24,109 nucleotides of DNA from Fragilaria radians (GCA_900642245.1 CAAAJI010000591.1:6255-30363); one strand, 5' to 3'. Positions 8,961-18,352 are shown, numbered from the stretch's first letter. Notes: generated by a model from the letters alone, not told the origin. Numbers and translations: made by a program.

Positions 8961-9113
8961 TGTTGAATTACTTGTTGTAATGATGACTACAACCTACAAA
9001 CTCTCACTACGATTTTCTAATCTGAGGTTTTAACAAATTATGAGCTGGAATCTACATTCTTCGACCGAATTTCTGTCAGTTTGTCTGTAACTCTTATCGC
9101 GTATCTTCCAACA
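8961..9113 (-). repeat. 5' LTR of element A
   Basis: 153 bp, 97% identical to 3796-3948, with TGTTG/CAACA ends. In the sense orientation it carries promoter, R and U5. The segment TAATTTGTTAAAAC lies at LTR sense bases 74-87, preceded by CTCA, which could be an initiator-type start (inference). It ends abruptly against element B sequence at 9114. Confidence 0.95.
9027..9040 (-). promoter_or_regulatory. LTR segment complementary to the primer-binding position
   Basis: Sense TAATTTGTTAAAAC, 14/14 complementary to the 14 bases that directly follow the 5' LTR. Its 3' terminal C would pair with the first base after the LTR, which is where a minus-strand primer must end. The same 14-mer is intact in the other LTR (3862-3875). 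Confidence 0.7.
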
Positions 9114-10430
9114 TCGTGTCAGAATTGCGACAGACCTCATTGGCCTACTAATCTCCAAGGTCCTAGACAAGGATGTTTTAATGGAAGATGTGATGATTTG
9201 AATGGCAACATTTATGATTGCACAGATGTGAGGCAGGCTGATCAGTATACCAAGACAACAAATGAAATAGCAGAATATACTGGACAAACCTATACGTATA
9301 GCATGAGCACAAGATTTGCAATTGAGAATTTGCAGTATGTTCCAGCAAAGATGCCAGATGATCCTGAAGACTCCGCAACAAAGACCAAGCTTTGTATTTG
9401 GGAAAAATGAGTTGATGATTATGTTAAAAGAGAAACTCTAGAGAACCTTAAGACAGCATATTCCCTTATCTGGGGGCAATGCTCTGACTTAATGAGGCAA
9501 AGGTTAGAGTCCACAGATACCTTTCAACAAATTTGAACCTCTGGTGATGCAATTGAACTCCTTAAAATTATCAAAAGCATCCCCTACAACTACCTAAGTC
9601 AGAGATATATGCCTCAGGCCATACATGAAGCTAAGAAATGTCTATACATTAGGCCGCCAACATGTCTGTGTAGACTTACTATGACCGTTTTGTGAACCTT
9701 GCAGAATCTCTCCAAGGAAGAGAAACAAAATGTAATAGAACAATCTCTGGCAGTGGCCTTGATTTTGGCTCAGATAGGAGTAGATTCTCAAAACTGCTTG
9801 ACAAATTTCAAAACAATATTTTACAGAGATATGATGGGTATCCAAAAACATTGCAATCAGCTTACAATTATAATCCAATTGGAAACACAATAATTTTAAA
9901 TCAAACATTGGCACCAAGGATGGTATTTCATTTTTCCACAGCAAACAGTGGAAGGAAGAAGAAGTCAGACAAGAGTTTGATAACATGCCACAAATGTAAA
10001 AAACTGGGTCACTATGCAAATGAGTGTACGCTAAATAATACTGAAGTCAGGATGGATGTCATCAAAACTTTGAATGTGACTACACACACAGCAGATGAAC
10101 AGAGTGTATCTGGGAATGTCATGGTAATTAATGCAGAACACTCTTCTTCTGGTTTCCATTTTAATCAACTTGGAAATGCCACTTTTAGCTCAGATTGGCA
10201 GAGCATCCCAAGTTCCTGGATACTACTTGACAACCATTCCACAATTGATGTGGTTTGCAATCCTTCATTGCTTTACAAACATTAGGAAGGTAAAACACAA
10301 AATGGTGATTCATTGTACTGCTGGAACAGCATCCACAGATATGGTGGGCACTTTAAGTGGATATGGAGAAGTTTGGTACGATAAAAACGGAATTGCCAAC
10401 ATTCTACTGCTTTCACAGGTATAAAAGAAG
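9114..10430 (+). pseudogene. Element B Gag-protease remnant
   Basis: The Gag part starts in mid-gene: C-Q-N-C-D-R-P-H-W-P, then the D-C-T-D-V-R-Q-A-D block and Y-S-M-S-T-R. It has stops at about 9407 and 9533 and a frame change near 9650-9700. The frame 9692-10285 holds a CCHC zinc knuckle, C-H-K-C-K-K-L-G-H-Y-A-N-E-C, encoded at about 9985-10026. The protease start W-I-L-L-D-N-H-S-T follows at about 10217. The protease continues in another frame up to about 10424 (G-T-L-S-G-Y-G-E-V-W-Y). The Gag is of a different type from element A, with an N-terminal Cys/His-rich motif not seen there. It is non-functional as it stands. Confidence 0.85.
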
Positions 10431-10499
10431 GGATACAAGCTGACATTTCCTAGTAACATTGATAACGATTTACTGTTGAAAACATGATGGGATGATTAG

Positions 10500-11400
10500 G
10501 ATGTTCAAACAATCCCCACAAGGGCTATATTACCTCGATACCGGTAGTGCAAAAATGATGAGTTCATCTTTATTACTACAGTAGATGATAAAGCATCTAA
10601 TTATACCAATAAAGATTACTTTCATGCGTACTTAGCTTGTAGGCTTCAACGAATAATTGGTAGGACAAGTACACGCCATATGTTACACATAATTGACAAC
10701 ATTCTTTTACCCAATTGTCCGCTGTCAAGGAGTGATGTCATAAGGGCAGATGATATTTTTGAACCTGATGTAGGGTCGCATAAAGGGGAAATAGTTTGGT
10801 ATACTCCTTAAGCAGGTAAAAATCAATGACTATGAGATACCCTTACACTTCTTGGAGAATACAGAGATGTCACTGTTGGAGTGGACATCATGTTTATAAA
10901 TCAAAGGGCATTTTTAGTGACAATGTAAAGAGATACCAAGTTTTGCACCTGCAAAATGATAAGAAACGTTAAATCAAACGCTATTCTACATGCCTTACTG
11001 CCTCTCCTAAAGCTATATGATTCCAGAGGATCTAAAGTGCTATGTCTACTCATGGACAGACAATTTGAGTCAATGAGCGAAAGAACTAAATGGGATAAAT
11101 GCCCGAGATGAGCACGTTCCTGAAGTTGAGAGACAAATCAGAACATTAAAAGAAAGAGTCCGAAGCGTACTCAACACTCTACCTTTCAAAACCATTCCTG
11201 ATCAAATGTTAGTTGAGCTTGTTTATGGATGTGTATTCTGGTTGAACATTTTCACTCCAATTCATGGAGTGCCACCAAACATCAGTCCCCGAACACTAAT
11301 GACAGGGATCAGGATAGATTTTCATAAACATTGAGCAATTGCATTACGCCCAACTGGAAACATACAAGGAGGCTATTATTTTCTAAGCTTTGTTAACTGG
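10500..11400 (+). pseudogene. Element B integrase remnant
   Basis: Starts with the F-K-Q-S-P-Q-G-L-Y-Y-L-D block (about 10502), then a pre-integrase region (I-G-R-T-S-T, L-P-N-C-P-L, D-I-F-E-P-D-V-G). Catalytic positions survive in separate frames: Asp in V-D-I-M-F-I-N (about 10882), Asp in M-D-R-Q-F-E (about 11055) and Glu in P-E-V-E-R (about 11118-11135). There are several stops, for example TAA near 10926 and TGA near 11109. The order and spacing match a DDE integrase. The gene is dead. Confidence 0.85.
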
Positions 11401-12420
11401 AAGGAAGATAAAAAGGTATAGCTGGACAAAGTTGCCCATGCCAAGTGAGGTGATAGAGAGAATTGATCAGCTAGCAAATGAAAACCAGTCTTTCACTCAC
11501 AAGAATACTATTACGGATGAATATGATGATATTTATGAATAGACAAATATCATTCATGACAATGCTGATCAAATTAAACTGGAATCAAGAGGTGAAAATA
11601 AAAATGCTCCAATAGAACTCAATCCAACAAGCAACAATGACAATGAAAGGAATGCCTAAACAACAGCACTAATGATTCATACAACGAAATTGAAAGTATT
11701 ATTGATGATTTATCACTAGAGGATGATGTATCCATGCCATTTACTGAAGTTGAAGAAGCATCAAATGATGTCACAGTAGATATGGATGAAAAATATTGCA
11801 ATGGAGAATCCTCATACAAACTAAGGCCAAGACGCCTACCAAACTACTCACATTTTTTCATGACAATAAACCACTATGCAATGACTCAATATAGCTTAGA
11901 AAAGGAATACAAGTCTTTGGTGTTGAAGGAGCTGCCGTAGTGATTTCTGAACTAAAACAGCTACATGACAGACTCGTGATTGAACCAATGTACGAAAATG
12001 ATATTATAATGAGTGAACGAAGGAAAACACTCCCATACCTAATGTTTCTTAAGAAGAAAAGGTCAGGGTTAATAATAGGACGTGGTTGCGCTGATGGGAG
12101 AAGCCAACGTTTGGATATCCAAAAAGAGGAAGCAAGCTCACCTACTGTGGCTTTAGAATCAGTGTTACTCACCAGTCTTATCGATGCAACCGAATTTTGT
12201 GATGTAGCAACGGTTGACATACCCAGTGCTTTTCTACATGCGGACATAGATTACACATTTCATATGAGATTTGATGGGAAAATGGCGGAACTGCTAACTC
12301 AGATCGATCCCAAACTTTAATCGTAAGTTTATATTAAATGATAACAAGAAGACAGTCCTGTAGGTAAAACTTTGGAAGGCAATCTACGGAACAATGAAGG
12401 CAGCATAGTTGCATTTATTT
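11400..12420 (+). pseudogene. Element B linker and reverse transcriptase remnant
   Basis: An acidic linker (about 11460-11810) leads to S-Y-K-L-R-P-R-R, the usual lead-in to Copia RT. A stop falls at 11938-11940. The next frame, 11940-12320, carries G-R-G-C-A-D-G-R, the E-E-A-S-S-P-T-V block and the catalytic-Asp motif V-D-I-P-S-A-F. After a stop and shift, K-L-W-K-A-I-Y-G-T-M-K follows at about 12367. The V-D-D catalytic pair is not found, so the palm domain is incomplete. RNase H is absent or unrecognisable. Confidence 0.85.
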
Positions 12421-13411
12421 CTGCTGCGCTTGAAACACCTAATCTCTAATTGCCTTTTCCATTGTAAATCATCATAAAACTTTGAAAGCATCAGAAGCCT
12501 GCTTTGGAAAACGTACAATGTGAACTTGTTCCACTTTTCCATTTTCCTAATGAAACCCACACTCATTTTGGAGGAAAGCTTAAGGAGTGAGTACGGTTGT
12601 TCTGGGAAGCTTGTAACCACCATGTGAAAGACTGATGCCCCTGAGATCACTTTCTTTGTTTAGGAATATCAAGGATACCTCTTTATCACTGACACTCTTT
12701 CTTTTCATGGAATAGAATTTGAATCACTAGTTTGGATCTTGATGATCAGTCTTTTAACATCATTACAAGAACTATGAGAGTCTGAGGGCTACAACTGCAA
12801 TCAATGGGAGCATGGTCTTCGTGATAAATCAACAGATGTTGCCCATCCATTCCTCGCTTTAGGCTAGGGAGTACAGATGTAGATTGGCAGCTTCATTGAC
12901 TGGTTGTGTACCAATCATCAATTTTATCCCTAAGAAGACACTCTCCTCCAAGCAAGGCAGTTGCTAAATATCAGACCCTCTTCTAATTGTCAAGTACGCC
13001 TGCTTTACAAACGTAAGCCCTGAGATCCTCAAACCGTCATGGAGCTTCAATTGATTTTACAATTTTTTATTATGCAAGGACGATTGTAAATTAAAAATTC
13101 AAAAAAAGCAACATCATGTAGAATGCGTTTATCTCTTTCTACTTTTGAAGCTGAAAAACTGTAAAGCCAGTCACGTTCATAATATTGTACAGTCCGCTTA
13201 CGATTTTTTGCCACAGAATCACCAGACAGTTGATGTCACTAATTCCAATTACCTACTACTTTTTTGTCATGCAAGAATGACATTCGTCTCCATGAATATT
13301 TCAATAAAAAACTATAGCATATCAATCTATGATAGATTCATACTTATTTGGCACCAAAAGAAACTTGGCGGAAGATGTTCCTATCAATAACATTTCTCTT
13401 GGATGAAAGGG
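12421..13411. other. Stretch between element B and the aminotransferase fragment, no gene seen
   Basis: About 1 kb of AT-rich sequence without a credible coding frame. It could include the further decayed 3' end of element B, but no RNase H motif (D-A-S-F or S-T-E-A-E) or LTR could be made out. The short frames at 12384-12650 (minus) and 13145-13390 (plus) have no recognisable features. Confidence 0.5.
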
Positions 13412-13750
13412 CTACCATCCAGCTATATTTGTGAGCGTATTAATCACATTTTCCACTTCCAGCGCAGTATTATAGTGCGCCAATGAAAGTCGCACAACGC
13501 TCTCGAAGGCAAGCTCAGATTGGAACCGTTCTGTCGACAAGAATTGGCCTTGTCGAGAAGCAACCTTGACTTGTGCAAGCTCTGTAACTATATCCTCCGA
13601 AGGAATTGTATCGTGGCGGAATGAAATGATTGGCAATCTCTTTGACGAGTGCGTAACTTCATTTCCAAGAATGTGAACCTTGCGTGAGGAACTTTGAAGC
13701 CGTTCCATCATATTACTGAACAAAGATCCTTCCACAACAGCGATACGTCT
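13412..13750 (-). CDS. Class V aminotransferase / selenocysteine lyase-like protein, C-terminal fragment cut by an assembly gap
   Basis: About 112 codons ending at TAG (13412-13414). The frame is open to the gap edge at 13750, so the start lies beyond. The end R-L-S-L-A-H-Y-N-T-A-L-E-V-E-N-V-I matches the typical C-terminus of PLP-dependent class V enzymes (V-R-x-S-x-x-x-Y-N-T, then E-[EV]-[IV]-[DE]). The preceding L-P-I-I-S-F-R-H-D and V-K-V-A-S-R-Q-G-Q-F fit the small C-terminal domain. The PLP lysine and the bulk of the enzyme are missing. The substrate cannot be told; desulfurase-like enzymes and other family members share this tail. The first Met in frame (codon 14 or so) is internal. 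Confidence 0.7.
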   Translation of the reverse strand, partial: RRIAVVEGSLFSNMMERLQSSSRKVHILGNEVTHSSKRLPIISFRHDTIPSEDIVTELAQVKVASRQGQFLSTERFQSELAFESVVRLSLAHYNTALEVENVINTLTNIAGW

Positions 13751-13770
13751 NNNNNNNNNNNNNNNNNNNN
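13751..13770. other. Assembly gap (20 N)
   Basis: Twenty N bases. The aminotransferase frame runs into it from the left, and no continuation of that frame is recognisable to the right. The true gap length or the join itself may therefore be wrong. Confidence 0.99.
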
Positions 13771-14954
13771 TATGTTTAAAAAAAAACTACCATGCGACGG
13801 AATTAGGGATTCTGACTCGAGTTGATTTTTATAATGAATTATCAGCATTCCGTACTGGCTGATTCCTTCACTTTAACACACCACACTCCTTTCATCATTA
13901 CTTTAGCGATCAAGATGAATTATATCGATCTTACCATAACGTAAAGATTGGGCTATATCCGAATGTTTAGTGATTTGACACTATGCTCACCATAGGGTTG
14001 ATTGTTTCCCTTTCCTTGATTTCGCCCTCACGACGTGTTAATTATATGAATCACATTCTTTCTCGATAGTAAAGAGGGAACACGAACATGTAGTAACATG
14101 GATAGACTCTTCCATGCTAGCATTATTATTGGGTCAAAATGTACATGATGTTGAATCAGATTTTGGGGCGACTTCCAAACAACAAGAACTGCAGTTACAC
14201 ATTCCTCTATCGAACGCTTCATTCTATCGATGAAACTTTGGCAAATGAGATAAGTGCACTTAATGTAAGTTTTGTGTCGTATCCTCTTTTCGTTGTTTTC
14301 TTATTTGTTTATATGTTTGGAGGCTGCAAAATGTATCTCCGATTGATTACCTACGGTAGTGATATAAAATGAAATTCCCCAATTTGGGTAGAGTTTCGTT
14401 TTGTTGACAACCCGTTTTGGAGTATGGTCAAATCGGTCAATTTTATTTGCTAAAGCGTAATGACTTGCTGTTATAGTTGGATATGTTGTTTATCTTCCAT
14501 ATCATCATATCCTGGACAGCATTCGACATTCAATTTTCAGATTCTCACCTTCTTTTCTAACGATTACAAATCAAATGTCTAAATATAATGTGCGCAGTTG
14601 GTTCCGTCGCTGAAACCAATTTCAATCTTTAACTTAGGATCAATCCAGATGTTAGAATGGCTTTGTGCAACAGTATTACAGGATCTTGTGAATGAAAGAT
14701 GCACGTAATAGTCATTTGAATTGGAAATACGGTACAAGGCTTCATCGTTGTAAAAGGCACACACATTACCTTTGGATGTATTGTGTAATTATCTAAGATA
14801 GGGCTTACAAGCTTGGTTATGAATGAGTGATCTACTAACAAGGATTATCAGTGTTTTCAATACACAATCCCTATCGACAACTGTGAACGTTGTCCAAACT
14901 CGTTGTCTCAAAAAAGAATCTTTTAGTTGTAGTATATTCAAAATAAGAATGTTG
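13771..14954. other. Stretch between the gap and HscB, no gene recognised
   Basis: About 1.2 kb. A possible donor-like GTAAGT lies at about 14264 after a 40-codon open stretch, but no domain is recognisable and no matching downstream exon was found. The 3' untranslated region of HscB (minus strand) must start at 14954. Confidence 0.5.
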
Positions 14955-15542
14955 TCAATGTACCTCAATTTTTTGTCGCAATGTTTCATCGATGCGATTC
15001 CAATATTGCAGTTCCTGTGTCAATTGGACGGCATTGTCTAATTCATGTGCATCAAATGCCTTCGTCAATTGAACACATACAGCATCCATACGAGAACGAT
15101 TTTCTTGTAGCATTTCCACCAAACGGTCATCTTCCGTAGTCGATTCGATAACTTCTCGAATTTCCATTATTTGTACTAAAAATTCCATTCCCAATGGCAT
15201 ACTTGAATTCGTTGAGGATTCCTCCTCTATCAACTTACCATAAAGTCCTAACATATGTACAGCACGGTCGTAGGGATTCAATAATGTTGTATATGCCTGA
15301 GTGATAACTGCTGCTGGGGGTGATATCGTGTCTCCAACATTCCCTTGTATTTTCTGACTCAGTCGATCAGGATGATTCTCTTCCATTAGCTTGTGATAGG
15401 ACTTTTTCAAATCATTACCAGATACAACAAAGGATCTTGGTATGTTGAACATTGCAAAGTAATCATTGGAACATAATCGTATTGTGCGATGGATGTAATG
15501 GCAAACATATCTGCAACGACGCAATGTTGAAAATGAAATCAT
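14955..15542 (-). CDS. HscB/Jac1-type J-domain co-chaperone for mitochondrial Fe-S cluster assembly
   Basis: 195 residues from ATG 15542 to TGA 14955. The N-terminus (1-25) is Arg/Ser-rich and lacks acidic residues (first Asp at 27), like a mitochondrial presequence. The J domain spans about 27-100, with F-x-M-F-N-I-P near the start and the His-Pro-Asp motif at 57-59 (E-N-H-P-D-R-L) that triggers Hsp70 ATPase. The C-terminal three-helix domain (about 110-190) has the M-E-I-R-E and L-x-Y-W-x-R-I signatures of HscB, which bind the scaffold protein IscU. The metal-binding N-terminal Cys domain of animal HscB is absent. Length fits the family (about 170 in bacteria plus a presequence). The gene is intronless. 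The call is firm for the family; localisation is inferred. Confidence 0.92.
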   Translation of the reverse strand: MISFSTLRRCRYVCHYIHRTIRLCSNDYFAMFNIPRSFVVSGNDLKKSYHKLMEENHPDRLSQKIQGNVGDTISPPAAVITQAYTTLLNPYDRAVHMLGLYGKLIEEESSTNSSMPLGMEFLVQIMEIREVIESTTEDDRLVEMLQENRSRMDAVCVQLTKAFDAHELDNAVQLTQELQYWNRIDETLRQKIEVH

Positions 15543-15673
15543 TTTCTTTCAGAAACCTGATAGGCTATTGGTGGGATCAAATCCATCATGTCGCCAGTGC
15601 AACTAAATACTTTTTCGTAGAACAGGTTAACCCTTTCCCTAATATTTCAGATCGGAATAGACAGTAAAGACAG

Positions 15674-16055
15674 CAACTTGATGAGATTACATTGGAATTG
15701 ACCTTACAAGTTATATCAGACTTGAGGTGATGAGTTACATCAGATAATTATTCATCAGATTGGACTTGAGGAGTTACATAGGACTGGATTTGATGACTTA
15801 CATTAGATTGTACTGAAGGACTTGACTCAATGAGTGACAATGGAATTGAACTGATGAGTTACATAAGACTTGAGGTAATGAGTTACATTGCATTGAACTT
15901 GATGACTTACATTTGATTAGACTTGATAACTTAGATTGGATAGGACTTCAGGGCTTGACTTGATGAGCAACATTGGATTCATTTTGATGCCTTACCTTAG
16001 GTGAGTTCGGATTTGCCTTACATGCACACACATCCGATAGACTTGATGACTTACA
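15674..16055. repeat. Degenerate 24-bp minisatellite upstream of HscB
   Basis: About 16 decayed units with approximate consensus GACTTGATGAGTTACATTGG plus 4 bases. The 24-bp period is exact at 15853, 15877, 15901 and 15925 (GATGA[GC]TTACAT and variants). Elsewhere small indels disturb the phase. The array starts about 130 bp upstream of the HscB ATG, and several stops exist in each frame, so it is not coding. Confidence 0.85.
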
Positions 16056-17491
16056 TAACGTATCCTTATTCTTCATAATTTCTGGAAGGGCATTTCCATT
16101 GCCGGTACATAAATGCATCTCAGAGTCTACGAATATTTATTTAGACTAATTATAACTCGAAACGTTATACCCCAAAATCAAGGTATGGCACTGGTAGATC
16201 TTTAACATATAGTTAACCTTAAACGAGAAGAATAACAGAAAGCTGACTGAGTCATATGCCTGAACGTCCCAGATGATGCTATAAGCATTGCCATAATTCA
16301 GATATCCAGCAATGTGGGTGGTTGAAACTTTTCTAGGGATTTTGCTTCTATGGGAATACGTGGGGTTGTTGCTTCGCATTGGCTTGCTCTTCATTAGGAT
16401 TGAAAGTACTCTTTCAAATAGAGAAAATAATGAATTAGGCTTATTCCACTTGTGACAAAATATGAAATTAGTTGAAAGGTGAACAAAAGCACCGAAAATA
16501 AGTCCGTGTTTAGCTACTTGACAATTTGCAAGTCCTTAAAAATGCACTATCAAAAATTTATGAATAGTAAATAGAGGATTCCTTTTCCTTCCAGTAACAA
16601 ATAATATGAAGGGATCGAAATAATAGGGCATCAAGTGTTTCCATGTCAAGTGATGTGCAGGTATCCCGTATTTTGATCGATTCTCGGCTCTTGCATTTGT
16701 TTAAAGTGTTGCTAAACTCTATGTATCGTTATCTAATTTGTGATATAGATGAATTTAACCATTGGGAAACTGACAACTTCTCTTTAAAGCAAGTTTTCTC
16801 ATGTTGGACTCTTCATTGATATGCGTCTTGATCTTATTTGCACATAGATTTTTTCATAAAGAATTCCAATGAGGGATATAGGTTTACGATGACATTCATT
16901 CCTTTCATGAAGATCGATTGTAAAAGAATGGTCATGCGCCTGATAGTTTGTGTGATTTGTTTGTCTATGGAAGAATGACTCTTAAAGTGAACAATGCATC
17001 TATGGTATATTCCGCTTATAAAAGGCATTTCAAGACAGATAGAGTATATCTTTTTGGGATTAACTCTCAGGCCTTAGAAAAAGAAATTAGTGAGCCTACT
17101 AGTGACCGCAACATTTTTATATCCTACATTTTTTCAATTCCAAGCCATTTAAACTGAATCAATTAATGTCGCATGTGATCTTGATGTTTTGGCTTTCATT
17201 AATCCAAAATTAAATATGAGTTTTACGAATCATTAGTCAAGCAAAATAGCATGGTTACAGTGTCATTTGTTTGAATAAATTGACATTACAAGTTTAAGTT
17301 TAGACCCGAAAATTCTGCTTTCTTTGTTTTTTCGAGTGATGGAGTTTATGTAATAACTGCTTTTCGCCTTGTTATATTCTTCTGTGATGAACAAGATATT
17401 GGTTCGCAAAAGGATGTCTACGAACATACAGTAGCTTTCAGCCGTTTGTTAGGGACCTAAATTAGTTTGATCTGGTATCTCATTGCCGAAA

Positions 17492-17717
17492 TTGATACGA
17501 TTGAAATAATAAGAAAGTTTCAAAACTTAGAAAGAAAATATCTCATTCCATCACGAAATCGAAAAAAAAAGACTGCGATTAAATCATAACTGATGCGGTT
17601 AAATGAAAATTGATACGATTAAATTACGACACTTATAATGTGAGATGTATCTTAGGCGCATGCTCTAGTCCTGAGACTTTTCCCAAAAAGTATTTCACAA
17701 TTTTGATACGATCGAAA
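17492..17717. repeat. Five scattered copies of a 15-bp motif upstream of the dioxygenase gene
   Basis: The motif TTGATACGATTAAAT and variants occur at 17492-17506, 17573-17585 (partial), 17590-17604, 17610-17624 and 17703-17717. All are on the same strand, the last ending about 47 bp before the dioxygenase ATG. They could be regulatory sites or a decayed short repeat. Confidence 0.55.
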
Positions 17718-17764
17718 CATAATTTATCCTTGTCCTCACAATCTTTAAACTTGACTATCACAAA

Positions 17765-18352
17765 ATGAAAATCTTCCAAACACTTTACATTTTCGCCCTC
17801 ACATTCCAGTGTGTCAATGCTCAAACTTGTCCCAGCGATGAGACTGTAACGGATCTGCTTGGACCATACTATCTTCCAGGAGCACCTGTAACAAAGAAAC
17901 TTGCCCCAGTTAGCGAATTAAAGAAGGCTAGTCGGCGAATCAAGATCAAGGGGACGGTATATGGTTCTGATTGCGTTCCAATGTCAAAGGTTCTCGTTGA
18001 GCCATGGCATGCAGGCATTCCAGTTAATGGAATTCCATATTCTTTTGCTGGATCGTCGTTGAAATACAGAGGAAGAATTACAACTGACAGCTGAGGTCGC
18101 TATGAGTTTACGACTATTTACCCAACCCTATACGCTCAACGTCCCATCATTCACATTCATATTCGTGTTTCGAAAGGTGATGAGGAGTTCTTGGTGACTC
18201 AAATGTACTTCAAAGGAGATATCACTCCTGGTTTCGACCCCGATCCGAATCAAATTGTAACACTTAAGCGTTTACCAAACGGGTCTCGTAATGGAACGTT
18301 CAACATTTATCTTGATACAGATGGTACTGGAAGTTCCAGTTGCAAGAGTTGA
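17765..18352 (+). pseudogene. Secreted intradiol ring-cleavage dioxygenase-like protein with an in-frame TGA
   Basis: Starts at ATG 17765 with a clear signal peptide (hydrophobic residues 4-18, cleavage likely after N-A at 19 or so). L-L-G-P-Y-Y-L-P-G-A-P (31-41) is the N-terminal signature of the dioxygenase family (protocatechuate 3,4-dioxygenase-like fold), which opens catechol-type rings with non-haem Fe(III). Iron ligands expected from the family are a Tyr near 92 (P-Y-S-F) and Tyr123, His130 and His132 (T-L-Y, H-I-H). A TGA at codon 110 (18092-18094) cuts the frame in the middle of the conserved T-D-S-x-G-R-Y. The same frame then continues to TGA at 18350-18352, for 195 codon positions in all. 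The truncated product would lack three of the four ligands. A nonsense mutation is the simplest reading; sequence error or recoding is possible. Confidence 0.82.

Larger units (their letters stand above)
3796..9113 (-). mobile_element. Copia (Pseudoviridae-type) LTR retrotransposon, element A, CoDi-like, nearly full length
   Basis: A 5318-bp element read on the minus strand, bounded by two 153-bp LTRs starting TGTTG and ending CAACA. Coding order is gag, protease, integrase, reverse transcriptase, RNase H. Integrase before reverse transcriptase is the diagnostic Copia order. The LTRs differ at 4 of 153 positions, so insertion was fairly recent on an evolutionary scale. The frame is broken by a TGA between protease and integrase and by a frame change between integrase and reverse transcriptase. 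As it stands the element therefore cannot make a continuous polyprotein without recoding. The flanks CCCCT (3791-3795) and TCGTG (9114-9118) do not match, so there is no target-site duplication. Similarity to diatom CoDi elements is inferred from motif style, not from a database search. Confidence 0.95.
9114..12420 (+). mobile_element. Decayed Copia retrotransposon, element B, 5' end missing
   Basis: A plus-strand relic with Gag, protease, integrase and reverse transcriptase pieces in Copia order, broken by many stops and frame changes. It belongs to the same broad family as element A (shared W-I-L-L-D-N, P-E-V-E-R and E-E-A-S-S-P-T-V motifs) but is clearly divergent at the DNA level. No LTR of its own was seen on either side. 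Its left edge coincides exactly with the end of element A's LTR. The right limit is uncertain: the last recognisable RT block (K-A-I-Y-G) is at about 12374-12390, and RNase H could not be found. Confidence 0.88.
15543..17764. other. Intergenic region between HscB and the dioxygenase gene
   Basis: About 2.2 kb upstream of two divergently transcribed genes (HscB minus, dioxygenase plus). It holds the 24-bp degenerate minisatellite (15674-16055) and a scattered 15-bp motif near the dioxygenase (17492-17717). Short open frames (up to 82 codons) have no recognisable features. No RNA gene was seen. Confidence 0.6.

Noticed and set aside
9114..12420. Element B as an active element or a host gene cluster
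   Set aside because: There are many stops and shifts in every domain, the 5' end is missing, and there is no LTR and no V-D-D motif.
14139..14372. Possible exon ending at a GTAAGT near 14264
   Set aside because: It is a short frame with no domain, no credible partner exon and no support beyond one donor-like hexamer.
7129..18094. Reassignment of TGA to an amino acid in this genome, given two internal TGAs
   Set aside because: The acyl-CoA dehydrogenase, HscB and the RT frame all end properly in TGA at the expected C-termini, so TGA is a working stop codon.
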